From Aspidiotus rigidus (lineage: Eukaryota; Arthropoda; Insecta; Hemiptera; Diaspididae), in assembly GCA_035079385.1 (NCBI GenBank), contig JAVHKY010000029.1:11408001-11472000 (forward strand): 64,000 nt of DNA, given 5' to 3'. Positions 55,276 to 64,000 of this stretch are shown in pieces. A program made the position numbers and the translations under genes. The notes below the pieces were generated by a model. That model searched no databases, was not told the origin of the DNA, and saw only the letters and a list, made by a program, of their open reading frames with translations. Position 1 is the stretch's first letter. Each line of letters starts with the position of its first letter.

Positions 55276-56205
55276 ATGGACGATCCTGATTTAGACAACG
55301 AAAACTTTGAAGACCAATTATTAAAAGATGATGAAGCATTGAATCCACCATCATCCAGTTCATCCTCCTCTTCTGTCATTGCAGAAGAAACGATTCGCAA
55401 ATCTAAACGGTTAAAAAAGCGCAAGGCTACAAATCTACCTGAGACGTCTAAATCGAAAAGTAAGTCGGCTAAAAATCGTAGTTCCTCTACTCCCAAAAAC
55501 TCGCGATCAAAAAGTCAAAGTACTACTAAAGCCTCGAAGAAAAAACAGAGGCCTACTTCTAAAAAATCGACGAATCGCGGTACTACGGAAAGTTTATCCA
55601 GTAGTGATCCGAGTAAAGAGGCTCATATAAACAGTCATCATATTTCCTCTCCTGTTTTAGGAAAGAAGACACTAAGCGATTTAGAAAAAGAAATTGAAGA
55701 AACGAGGGAAAATTTCCATACTGTCCTTTCGGTTCTTGCAGATATTCAAAAACGATTCGACACACTTGCTAATACAAGCACACCAAATCAATCTGTAGAC
55801 AGTGTAACTCAGACTTTCCCGATTCGTATAGATCGAACGCCTGAAATAGATGAGATTTTATTCCCAACTAAACCATCAACCTTTCCACCTTCGGTAAGTT
55901 ACTGTTTACGACAACTAATGGATTCGTACAATCAATATACGAATATAAATACGGGAACGTTTCAGGCCCAACCTGGAACCACAGTGCCAGACCCAATACT
56001 TCTGTCTTCGGTGCCGTCTACACCGAAACCGAAGGAAGCCGAATTCATCCGGGTTCCAAATGAACAGCCGCAAACAGAACCCGTACAAGGAGGTTCCACA
56101 CATGAAGCCAACAAAAATCAGCCTTCGAATTTTCCGACGGCACCTCCTCCTCCACAAGGATATCCTCCAGCTTCCAGACTTACAATCGACATCTATCGAT
56201 TTTGA
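55276..56205 (+). CDS. ORF1 of Copia element 2, unrecognised Gag-like protein
   Basis: A 309-codon ATG frame. Residues about 1-35 are acidic with a Ser run, 38-110 are very Lys/Ser-rich (KSKRLKKRKATN and similar, nuclear-signal-like), 130-170 form a likely coiled coil (LSDLEKEIEETRENFHTVLS), and the end is proline-rich. It has no CCHC knuckle or UBN2 motif. Its position fits Gag, and a basic nucleic-acid-binding segment would suit that role, but the function is unknown. The frame overlaps the downstream RT frame by 146 nt in a +1 relation, so it may end by mutation or continue by frameshifting. Confidence 0.6.
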   Translation: MDDPDLDNENFEDQLLKDDEALNPPSSSSSSSSVIAEETIRKSKRLKKRKATNLPETSKSKSKSAKNRSSSTPKNSRSKSQSTTKASKKKQRPTSKKSTNRGTTESLSSSDPSKEAHINSHHISSPVLGKKTLSDLEKEIEETRENFHTVLSVLADIQKRFDTLANTSTPNQSVDSVTQTFPIRIDRTPEIDEILFPTKPSTFPPSVSYCLRQLMDSYNQYTNINTGTFQAQPGTTVPDPILLSSVPSTPKPKEAEFIRVPNEQPQTEPVQGGSTHEANKNQPSNFPTAPPPPQGYPPASRLTIDIYRF

Positions 56206-57019
56206 TCCATTACAAAATATTGGATCTGAGAATCCGGTCGCTCACGGATCAAATCGCCATACCACACTTCTATGTCGGTATTACTTGAATAAATCTGTCG
56301 ACTCGCATATTCAATGTGATTCCTTTGATACTGATCTCGATACAACAATATCGCTGGCACAAGCCGATATTAATAATGATAGATTTATGTCGTTTCTTTG
56401 TTACGACATACAAGACGAACCAACAAGTTATGAAGAAGCGATACAATCTGCTGAAGCCCCTCAATGGATAAAAGCCATTGATGATGAGTTCAAGTCAATG
56501 GAGGAAATGAACACGTGGGAAATAGTTCCTAAATCGTCCCTCCCTAAAAAGACTAAACTTATAGATTCTACGTGGATTTTCAAACGTAAGAAAAATATTG
56601 ACGGTTCCGATCGTCATCGCGCACGCTTGGTTGGTAGAGGCTTCAAAGATCCAAACATATACGACGTTTCTGAAATATACGCACCAGTAGCGGATATTAA
56701 TGACATCCGCAGTATTCTTGCCTACGCAAATAAGCGTAAAATGTTCATGCACCAAATCGATATAGGAGTTGCGTTTCTCCACGGAGAACTAGAAAAATCT
56801 GTTTATATGTCCATTCCAAAGGGGTCACAACATTATGATAAACTTCGACAAACTCATGCTTACCGTCTAATTCGCGCTCTTTATGGACTGAAAGTCAGCC
56901 CAAAAAGATGGTTTGAAAAATTTCGAAAAGTTATGTTGAAATTAGGCTTCCGCCCCTTCATCTTCAAACCATGTATCTATAAATGGCAATACTCAAAAAT
57001 GGGAAAACGAAACAAGTAA
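56060..57019 (+). pseudogene. Copia reverse transcriptase, first frame
   Basis: Recognisable from about 56,420: TSYEEAIQSAEAPQWIKAID, STWIFKRKKNIDG, RARLVGRGFKD (usually R-L-V-A-R-G), YAPVADINDIRSILAYA (Y-x-P-V-A), HQIDIGVAFLHGELEKSVYM with the first catalytic Asp, and LIRALYGLKVSPKRWFEKF. Homology shifts to another frame near 56,995, just before the YVDD box. The segment 56,060-56,170 in this frame is probably not translated, since it overlaps ORF1. Confidence 0.88.
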
Positions 57020-57993
57020 TCCTCATCAATTACGTTGATGATATATTACTTATCGGCGATTGCTCCGATAAAATTCGCTCTGTCATTGATCAATTAACTA
57101 AAGAATTAAAAGTTACCGATCTTGGTCCCCCACAAAAATTTATAGGAATCGAATTCTCACGCAATATTGAGAACAATCATCTCTTTTTACATCAGTCTTC
57201 ATACATCAAAAAGTTACTACATAACTTTGGCTTTGAAGATTTTCTCACAAGTAAACCAACTCCAGTTCTGACCTTAGACGCTGAACGTAAACGTATCAAA
57301 AATTCAAACAATAAGGAATTAGTTTCACCAACTCGCTTCCGTGCTGCAGTTGGAGCACTTATTCATCTCATGAATTCCACTAGACCCGACATCGCGTTCG
57401 GGGTCAATAAAATATCTAGGGCACAAGCAAATCCCACCACTGATGACTGGGATCAAGTTATACGTATATTCCAATATTTGGGAGGGACCACTGATCATGG
57501 TCTTTTATATAAGGGAGAAACCGAAAACATCGAATGCTATTCTGATGCCAGCCTAGGAACCAACGACCCTAATGCTAGGTCTACATCAGGCTATGCCATC
57601 TACTTATACGGCGACCTCGTCTCTTGGCGAACCAAGAAACAGACACACGTCGCACTATCATCCTCAGAAGCAGAATATATTGCTGCTTCCCTAGCATGTC
57701 GTCAGGTCGTTGCTTTGAAATCATTACTAACATTCATTTATAATTTCACTCAGATCCCCATCATTTTTGGTGACAATAAAAGCGCTATTTCTCTCGCGAA
57801 ATCACTCGAACAAAAAAGTTTGAAACACGTAGTTCATCTATGTTTTCATCACATCAGATTCGAGGTCCTCAATAAAAATGTTCAGCTTAGATGGATCCCA
57901 TCATCCGATAACATCGCGGATGTGTTTACAAAAGCATTGCCTCAACCTAAATTTGTTAAATTCCGCGATTTTCTCGTAACAAAACCGAGCTAA
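56983..57993 (+). pseudogene. Copia reverse transcriptase end and RNase H, second frame
   Basis: Continues with LINYVDDILLIGD (YVDD at 57,031-57,042), LKVTDLGPPQKFIGIEFSR, the AAVGALIHLMNSTRPDIAFG block, then RNase H: ECYSDASLGTND, SSSEAEYIAASLACRQ, FGDNKSAISLA and the closing ADVFTKALPQPKFVKFRDF before TAA 57,991-57,993. All catalytic residues that I can read are intact. Together with the upstream frame this is a full RT-RNase H with one frameshift. Confidence 0.92.
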
Positions 57994-58375
57994 TCGCAAA
58001 TTTTCTGTTTACCTATATGATTACAGAAGAATAATTTCGTTACTGTTGACCTGCAGTATTATTCGGTTCACTTAATATTGACGGCGTTGGAAGAAAATCA
58101 CCTTAGTTATTTGTCCACGTGGAGATAATATTGTATTTTTTTTCTCCTTTATCCAACGGAAAGTATCATTTTCAAGAATAAATTTGTTTTCTGTTGTAAT
58201 TATAAATTTTTTTTTCTTTTTCTCTTCTACACAGACATTAGAAAATATTTCTTTGTCGTACACGTGGTCATAATAACAAGTACCATTATGATCCGGCTGC
58301 TCTACTCTACTGATTTCTCCAGTTCCACCTTGTGAGTCCCAGGCTTTCCGGGTCGGGCCTCGGCTGAGGGGGGAG

Positions 58376-58623
58376 TGTTGGAAGTAGTAGACTAGACTTG
58401 TCAGCCTCACACACCGACCCCGAGTGTGTCACCGTGAGTCACCCTGAGTAATACTAGCTAACGTGAGATGTACTCGACTTCCACCAGCTATCGTCAGTCT
58501 TTCGATACATGTTGCAGGGTAACCACGAGTGTTAGAGTCTCTCTACCGATGAATAACGGTATGACGAGTTAACCCGACGATACCGTAAACCTAAATATAA
58601 TTTCTGGTTTACTACGTCCAACA
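58376..58623 (+). repeat. 3' LTR of Copia element 2 (248 bp)
   Basis: Identical to 53,293-53,540. Preceded by the purine tract GCTGAGGGGGGAG and followed by CTTGA. The 380 bp between the RNase H stop and the LTR shows no coding. Confidence 0.95.
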
Positions 58624-58979
58624 CTTGACAAGGAGGCACTTTTCTCAAGTTCACTTAATGAAAATGTCGACTCCTCTTTATGGTTTGAGCATCTGGAATA
58701 TTGCTTCCTTGCACCAAGACAGAGCTGATTAACGAAGGTAGTTCTAGTGTGCTATAAAAGATAGCAAACACGAACTGCTGGAGCCAGGAAAGGCAGCGAG
58801 ATGTGAAGCGATCAACCTTCCTAGAAGTGTCTCTTGCAGGTCGACTCTTAAAACTATAAATTAGTCAGGGGTGGAGCGAGAACGAAATTTTCTGACAGTA
58901 TGCGTAGAGTGAGAACCAGAATCGCAGACAAAATATGATGTTTATGCAATGAGCCAACTAAATATTTTTAAATGTCTGC

Positions 58980-59300
58980 TCCGTTGTCGCCAGGTTCTTC
59001 TAAAGTTGAAGGGATCAACTCACCCTTCAAATTTCTTCATCTGAGAAAAAAATGATCAACGTCTGCCATACCTACAACAATGGCATTTTAATAACCGAAT
59101 GTGTCTCTCGTTAATCTCTACAGTGAACTTAAGATTATGAGAGTAAGGAAAATGTAGAAACACCATCAACGTTACCTGACCATACGCAAAAAATGTCATC
59201 CACGTATCTTATTCAGGATTCAATTTCCTGAAAAGCCTCTTTGTGGAAGAATTCCTCCTCAAAACTAGACATGAAAACGACGGTCAAACTAAGAAAGGTA
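58980..59300 (-). pseudogene. Penelope-like RT fragment (minus strand)
   Basis: Read on the minus strand: SSFEEEFFHKEAFQEIES, a stop, then RYVDDIFCVWSGNVDGVSTF (YVDD box near 59,193-59,207). This matches the F-E-x-x..R-Y-V-D-D-I-F-x-V-W pattern of Penelope-like RTs. The flanks decay within about 150 bp. The recent Copia element 2 inserted just to its left. Confidence 0.75.
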
Positions 59301-59304
59301 CAAA

Positions 59305-60060
59305 CCTTCTTCGATCTTAATCGCCGTTGTTAGCCTGTTTCCAAATATCCTCAAGGCCACCACCCTCCAACGGTTGAATGAGTGACCCGTAAATATTTTT
59401 TGATTTGTTCAAATGTGAGGTGGTCTGAGAAACCATACCTAAACTCGCTCCTAATTTTTTTTCAGTACCTAACTTTTTTCCAATTTTCTCAGAATTCACT
59501 TTTTAAAAGTTATAACTTCGAAAGATCACCTCATACTTACACAGAACTCATACAATACCTGACCTCAGCCGAATTTTTCTCTCTGCTCTAAAACATTTAT
59601 CCATTTATAAAATTAGAATTAAAGTAAAATTAGTCTTCAAGATGTAGCCTACCGTTAGCCTAATATAATTATTAAGCTAATAGCCCAAAGTGCAGCTTGA
59701 AAGCTCGTAAAATAATAAAAAAAAAAAGATATCATAGAGAATTTTCAACCCATGGGGAAAATTTTTTGTAGATTCAAAAAACTATCCTCTATTTAAAAAG
59801 GCAAAAAAAAAGAAAAAAAAATTGAAGCGAGTTTAGGTAGGATTCTCAGGTTGCCTCACAAATACATGTTGATCACCAAATTTGATCAGGGGTTTTATCA
59901 GGGGGTTATTCGGAAAAAACATTCGCCGTCTGACCGGCCAGCAAAGCTTGCAACTCAAAATTTTAATAGAAAACTTGTTCTATGAGAGTGTTTTTTGAAA
60001 AATTTACCGTCTGACTCCGACGTCCGGCCAAAAAGGACTTGGAAAAATTTTGTTTCTTTT
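59305..60060. other. Spacer with dispersed-module pieces
   Basis: At 59,905-60,050 are CATTCGCCGTCTGACCGGCC, TAGAAAACTTGTTCTATGAG and a GGACTTGGAAAAATTTTG minisatellite step, as found at 28.85 and 40.6 kb. No coding signature. Confidence 0.45.
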
Positions 60061-60117
60061 TTATTGATTGATTGATTGATTTATTTATCTATTTTATTTA
60101 TTTATTTATTCATCTAT

Positions 60118-60156
<39 letters not shown>

Positions 60157-60245
60157 TTCATCTATTTATTTATATTTTATTTATTTATTTATTCATTCAT
60201 TTATTTATTTAATTTATTTAATTTGTTTGTTTGTTTGTTTGTTTC
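60061..60245 (+). repeat. (TTTA)n microsatellite with TTGA and TTTG ends
   Basis: TTGA repeats, then about 35 TTTA units with occasional TTCA, then TTTG repeats. The frame at 60,076 is purely a product of the repeat. Confidence 0.95.
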
Positions 60246-60429
60246 TTTATATAGAAGAAGATTTCGGAAAATTTGTGTTTTCTCAATTCAGTTCCACACT
60301 ACCCTAGAGATTGAATTGATAGTGCGTTTTTTTTTCAAGGGGTTTCCTCAAATAAGCCTATAAACTTCATTACTACGGATAAAACAAATTCGACCCATAG
60401 AACAGGTTACCTGCGTTCCTCTTTAAAAT

Positions 60430-60640
60430 GAGCCCCCTCGCTTGGGAGCGGGACCTGTGACGTCACAATCTGATGACGTCACATATAATTTTTTTTCAAG
60501 CCCTCCTCCTATCATATATAGCTTGAAGGCGGGGCCTGCGACGTCACAGGTCAGCCTTGTTCAGATCCCACGTGCTCCTTGAAACAGGTTCCCTGATACC
60601 TCTCGTTTAACTCTGTTAAAGAACCCGTGAGTTTTTTTTT
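60430..60640 (+). repeat. Isolated unit of the TGACGTCA repeat
   Basis: CCTGTGACGTCACAATCTGA, TGACGTCACAT, TCCTATCATATATAGC, GCGACGTCACAGG, TCCCACGTGCTCC and CTCGTTTAACTCTGTTA follow in the same order as at 28.9-29.56 kb. Confidence 0.85.
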
Positions 60641-60786
60641 TCTAATTTTAATGATACATTTCTGAATTTCCAGTAGAAGTAGGTGGATTCCCCTCCAGGT
60701 TATCTACCTCAGATGCATTTATGTCCAATTTGGATCCGATCTATTCTCCTCGGTCCAGGAATTGTTGAGTCATTTCTATTGGACCA

Positions 60787-61132
60787 ATGAACAAATTTCA
60801 AACTTTTGGAATTGAAAGTATTTTCGACGCTGAATATAATGCCATTTGTCGTTTTTTGATACCTCCCCTCACTATTGTGCAATAATGCAATATTCATATT
60901 TAGTTACCCCGGTTTGTTGCGACGCGTAATGTATTTTCTCGAGCTTCAAATTTCGATGCCCGATAAGGTACACTTGCCTGTCGCAATGAAGCACGAGAAG
61001 TAAACATGAGTATTGTACGATAATGAGACGAGACAACAAAAAACGACAAATGATATTGAATTCAGCATCAAAAATACTTCAAGAAATACCTTCGATAGTT
61101 CAAGTTCATTCCAGAAGTTTGAAATTCGTTCA
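60787..61132. mobile_element. Palindromic MITE-like element, copy 2
   Basis: Left arm TTTCAAACTTTTGGAATTGA then ATTTTCGACGCTGAATATAA, GCCATTTGTCGTTTTTTG; the right arm is its complement at 61,033-61,132. The arm resembles copy 1 (CTTTTCAACGCTGAACACGA, CCGTTGTCCGTTTTTTG). The loop contains GTTGCGACGCG, similar to the GC-rich core of copy 1. Confidence 0.75.
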
Positions 61133-61139
61133 TATGCCT

Positions 61140-61987
61140 TAATAGCAAAGGTATGTATGCAACGTTTTATGATCGTAGACTGGTCCTCAAGATTCTTGCA
61201 TATCTCAATGCGTAATACTCTTCCAAATTTGGAAGTTGTTGGTCCCTCGGTAAACAGTATGTGTATTTGGATCCAATAATCTCAGTAAGAGATGATTTCC
61301 ATGAGTTTGTGATCTATAGGAAAGATACTTCGATCAATGTTGTGTCGTCATTTTGTCCTGCTGCCCACAAGATCCCTACGTTTAATAGTTTCATTCATAG
61401 ACTGACGCACATTCTTTTGAGTCAGTCGGCTGTCCACAAAGAATTAATGACCATTGACTTGATCAAGGTGAATGAGATAAATTTGGATACTATCACCCTC
61501 CCTCATGAGGTGAACCGCGGTAGTAAGACGTGTTGGATTAGGCTGTTTTTCCAGGATAAGTTTTCCTAAGAGTTGGGCCATGCCCTTCGACTGTGGAAAG
61601 GATGTTCGTTCGGTTGAAGAGTCCTTTTCATGCAAATGAGAGGAGTAGAGTGCACAGAATAGAATTTAATTATCGCGGGGGCGTGTATATAAATAAGACT
61701 GGTCGTTAGTTAAAGATTAGAGTGGCTGAGCGCACAAGAAAGGCTGAGAAAAAGAAAATGTGGGAGACTTCGCTTTTGCGGACCATTTCGCAGATTTAGA
61801 GAGGGATCGGAAAAGTTACTTCACAAGGAGAACTCTATATTTTAGATGCATTGTGCTCGAACACATCAAAATAATTCGCCATAAGAATAATGCTGACGTT
61901 ACTTCTTTAAACGGGTACATACAGGATGAGGGTATGATTGAATTAGTTTATGAGTCCCATCTTGATGATTTGCTAGTTCAGTCTTGA
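61140..61987 (+). pseudogene. Penelope-like fragment: RT thumb and GIY-YIG
   Basis: The plus strand reads DDFHEFVIYRKDTSINVV, HKIPTFNSFIHRLTHILLS and QSAVHKELMTIDLIKVNEI, the conserved end of Penelope-type RT (Y-R-K-x-T, H-K, R-L-x-x-I-P-L). From about 61,655 the GIY-YIG part follows: FNYRGGVYINKTGR, a stop, LKIRVAERTR, AFADHFADLE and LEHIKIIRHKNN. Several stops and shifts make it nonfunctional. It begins next to the palindromic element. Confidence 0.85.
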
Positions 61988-62060
61988 TTCCTGTGGGTCT
62001 CTGTTGAGTCAGTAGCTTTCATGGCTGCTTTGATTTCATGGTTATTGAACCAAAGTAACA

Positions 62061-62216
62061 ACAATAAAGGAGAATCTAACAAGCGTTTACCTGTCGATAG
62101 TCACTCGATTTCACATTTCTACTCAAGTGTAAGTTGTGCACCTCACTCCTTTGCAAGCTCTGTAGCGATAATCATGGCGCGATTCAGGAGGAAATATTCG
62201 TGCAAGAAGCTGTAGT
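62061..62216 (+). repeat. Direct duplication, copy 1 (~155 bp)
   Basis: GAGAATCTAACAAGCGTTTA, TCACTCGATTTCACATTTCT, GCGATAATCATGGCGCGATT and AGGAGGAAATATTCGTGCAA are found diverged in the same order at 63,391-63,551. No coding motif. Confidence 0.75.
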
Positions 62217-62399
62217 CTTTGAAATTTTCTTGCTCTTTGAGTATCCCTACAGGAAATCGGGAAGATAAACGTATCTTCAAATCAGTCCGGATGAAGGTCA
62301 GCGATAAGTGACGACAGAAGGTTGCCTGTTGACAGAGCATCAGAAAATTTAATTTATCTTTTCTCTAGTTTGGTCCTCATGCTTGTCTATTCATACCTC

Positions 62400-62565
62400 T
62401 TTCTTCACTTTTTGGTTCGGCCGAATATGTGGACCCTTTGCTCCAAACTCTGATTACCTCATCCATGTACCTGTAACATTTTCAGCTATTTCAAAACTAG
62501 GAAGCAATTGTTCAAACGCTTTTCTTACTCTCATATGGTTTCTTCTCAATTCGCTCTTCTTTTTC
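62400..62565 (-). pseudogene. Penelope-like RT fragment (minus strand), degenerate catalytic box
   Basis: The minus strand reads RKAFEQLLPSFEIAENV, then in another frame RYMDEVIRVWSKGSTYSAEP. This corresponds to the R-Y-V-D-D-I-F-x-V-W block with YMDE in place of YVDD, so the catalytic pair is broken. It faces the plus-strand fragment at 61.1-62.0 kb. Confidence 0.6.
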
Positions 62566-63390
62566 CATTTAAACTTAAAAATGTTAACATTTTTCAAGAA
62601 ATCTAGAATTTTTCTCTTAAGTGAAACCTGCTTAATTATATACCTCTTGTATTGCAGCTTCTTCTGCGACACCAGATGTTCAAAACGTTTGGGTACTTCA
62701 TCCTGTCACATTCACTACCACGGCGCTATACCGAAAAAGCGCCTCCGCAACATAATTTGCCCTATGTATATCTGGACTATCGCGGAGTTTTTCATATGCT
62801 CGCCAAATTAGGAGGAATAAACTCGCTTAAAATTCATAGAGAATATAAGTAGCGTAGTATGCGACTAAGTAATCTGGCTTAATGTAAAACAATCTTCTTT
62901 CGCCTCGTGTAGCTTCGGTGGTGCGTATATCTGATGATGATGATAGCGCAAGGTATACAGGCGAAAAAGAGGGACCGGAAAAGTTACGGTTGGAAGCGCA
63001 GTTTGAGGAGATCCCCCGATGATGTGCGCATTGCGGAAAGCGAAAAACCCCGCAATGAATTCGAAGCGGTGTCTACAGATTAGCTGCTCTTTGCATTCCC
63101 GTGGGACTTCAAACACCGATGTTGCCTCTCCTCTCTATATACCTCAGGCTCGTGTTGAGCGTCACCCTTTCCTTTCTTTCGTGTACTTTTTTTCTCCGCT
63201 TATGCTTTCGAGCACAAACTTTCAACGCAAAAAATAACTTTCTTTTTTTTCTTTCACGTACCCAGTTTTCAATCAGACGAAAAAAATCACAGGTTTTGAG
63301 CGACTATCTACTTTTATGACGCAGAGTTTCTTCTCGGTTGAACAAGACCCCCTCCTCTCTCCTCTCGTAAAACCTAATGAGATGAAAACA

Positions 63391-63551
63391 AAAATGAAAG
63401 AGAATTTAACGGGCGTTTGCCTATCGATAATCTACTCGATTTCGCATTTCTATTCGAGAGGCGATTTGTCTGGAAGTTATGCCCTCCTCCGCAAGCTGTG
63501 TAGCGATAATGATGGCGCGATTTAGGAGGAAATTTTCGTGCAAAAAGCTTC
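63391..63551 (+). repeat. Direct duplication, copy 2
   Basis: Diverged match to 62,061-62,216: GAGAATTTAACGGGCGTTTG, CTACTCGATTTCGCATTTCT, GCGATAATGATGGCGCGATT, AGGAGGAAATTTTCGTGCAA. Confidence 0.75.
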
Positions 63552-63553
63552 CG

Positions 63554-64000
63554 GATGAATAGTGAGGCCGTTTTTAAAAAATGTCTCCGCAGAGCCCCGT
63601 GCGATAGTGGCACATAATGTGATACATGCGTCACTACGTTAGACGATGCAAAGCGGTACGTGTAGTACAGAGATAGGGTCAATAGATGTCGAAACAAGCA
63701 AGATGTGCGAACAGTTATTACGTTATGATTTATGAAGGTTACAGCGAAGAAGCGCCAGGTACCGTCGTTTTTAAAAGAGGAAGAAAAAAAGATGCTCTTA
63801 GCGGTTGGCGCCTAAAACGCTTCTCTGGCGCTTGCTTCCCTTTTTAATGGAACCCTGTACCTCGGTACCCCTTTCTTTAAATACCACATTTTATCTGTAC
63901 ACGCTGCTGCTCGACTGATGTTCGTTCTCCCCGACATGCCGTATATAGTTATACTTTCTTTCCTTTTTCGTATGTTTTTTTCCTCCTCTCTTTTCGGCGC
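63554..64000. other. Right edge, nothing recognised
   Basis: No supported gene or repeat. The sequence is truncated by the window edge. Confidence 0.4.

Larger units (their letters stand above)
53293..58623 (+). mobile_element. Second Copia-type LTR element, identical LTRs, no visible PR or IN
   Basis: A 5,331-bp element with identical 248-bp LTRs (TGTTGG..CCAACA) and a perfect target duplication CTTGA (53,288-53,292 and 58,624-58,628). A TGGTGGCAGC primer-type site follows the 5' LTR and a GAGGGGGGAG purine tract precedes the 3' LTR. Internally there are 1.7 kb without recognisable coding, a 309-codon ORF of unknown type, then Copia reverse transcriptase and RNase H in two further frames. 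No CCHC knuckle, protease or integrase motifs are visible. It therefore looks like a recently mobilised, internally rearranged nonautonomous element. Confidence 0.93.

Noticed and set aside
60076..60363. 95-codon Ile/Tyr/Leu/Phe frame resembling a membrane protein
   Set aside because: It is a translation of the TTTA microsatellite.
62383..62811. 142-codon plus-strand frame with hydrophobic stretches
   Set aside because: The opposite strand carries a Penelope-like RT trace over part of it; the plus frame is its shadow plus AT-rich spacer.

Overview
The window is eukaryotic nuclear DNA, most likely from an arthropod and probably an insect. It has short introns with GT..AG borders, AT-rich spacers and dense transposable elements, including two remnants of the arthropod-typical R1 group, Jockey-like and Penelope-like elements, and a Copia element with the half-tRNA primer site known from fly copia. 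I cannot name the species. Bacterial features (operons, ribosome binding sites, CRISPR) do not apply.

The only confident host gene is at the left edge. Eleven exons between 198 and 4409 (+) encode the last 520 residues of the SCAPER family protein, followed by a poly(A) signal at 4528. The remaining roughly 59 kb is intergenic and built from mobile elements and repeats.

From left to right: 6.3-6.8 kb, a 71-bp tandem repeat; 7837-12281, a near-complete Copia element with identical 148-bp LTRs and one frameshift; 13.9-20.3 kb, decayed non-LTR elements (Jockey-like +, two R1-like copies -, and a C-terminal fragment +); 22.2-23.2 kb, a Jockey-like fragment; 23,888-25,645, a giant fold-back inverted repeat; 28.2-31.3 kb, repeats rich in TGACGTCA and a Helitron-like terminus; 34.25-34.97 kb, a 17-bp minisatellite open in three frames; 38.69-38.85 kb, a hammerhead ribozyme motif at the tip of a long inverted repeat; 40.4-42.8 and 45.97-49.95 kb, Helitron-like elements filled with an approximately 48-bp minisatellite, the larger one carrying a decayed Helitron protein and a nested Mutator-like element; 50.2-51.75 kb, a decayed Penelope-like element; 53,293-58,623, a second Copia-type element with identical 248-bp LTRs but no visible protease or integrase; 58.9-62.6 kb, three more Penelope-like fragments, TTTA microsatellite, a TGACGTCA unit and a second palindromic element.

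The parts work as nested generations of elements rather than as a pathway. The two LTR elements have identical LTR pairs and clean target duplications and are recent. The non-LTR and Penelope-like copies are riddled with stops and old. The Helitron-like, palindromic and minisatellite families recur at several places in both orientations. The most interesting items are the hammerhead ribozyme, the minisatellite-bearing Helitron-like family, the fold-back element and the RT-only Copia element.
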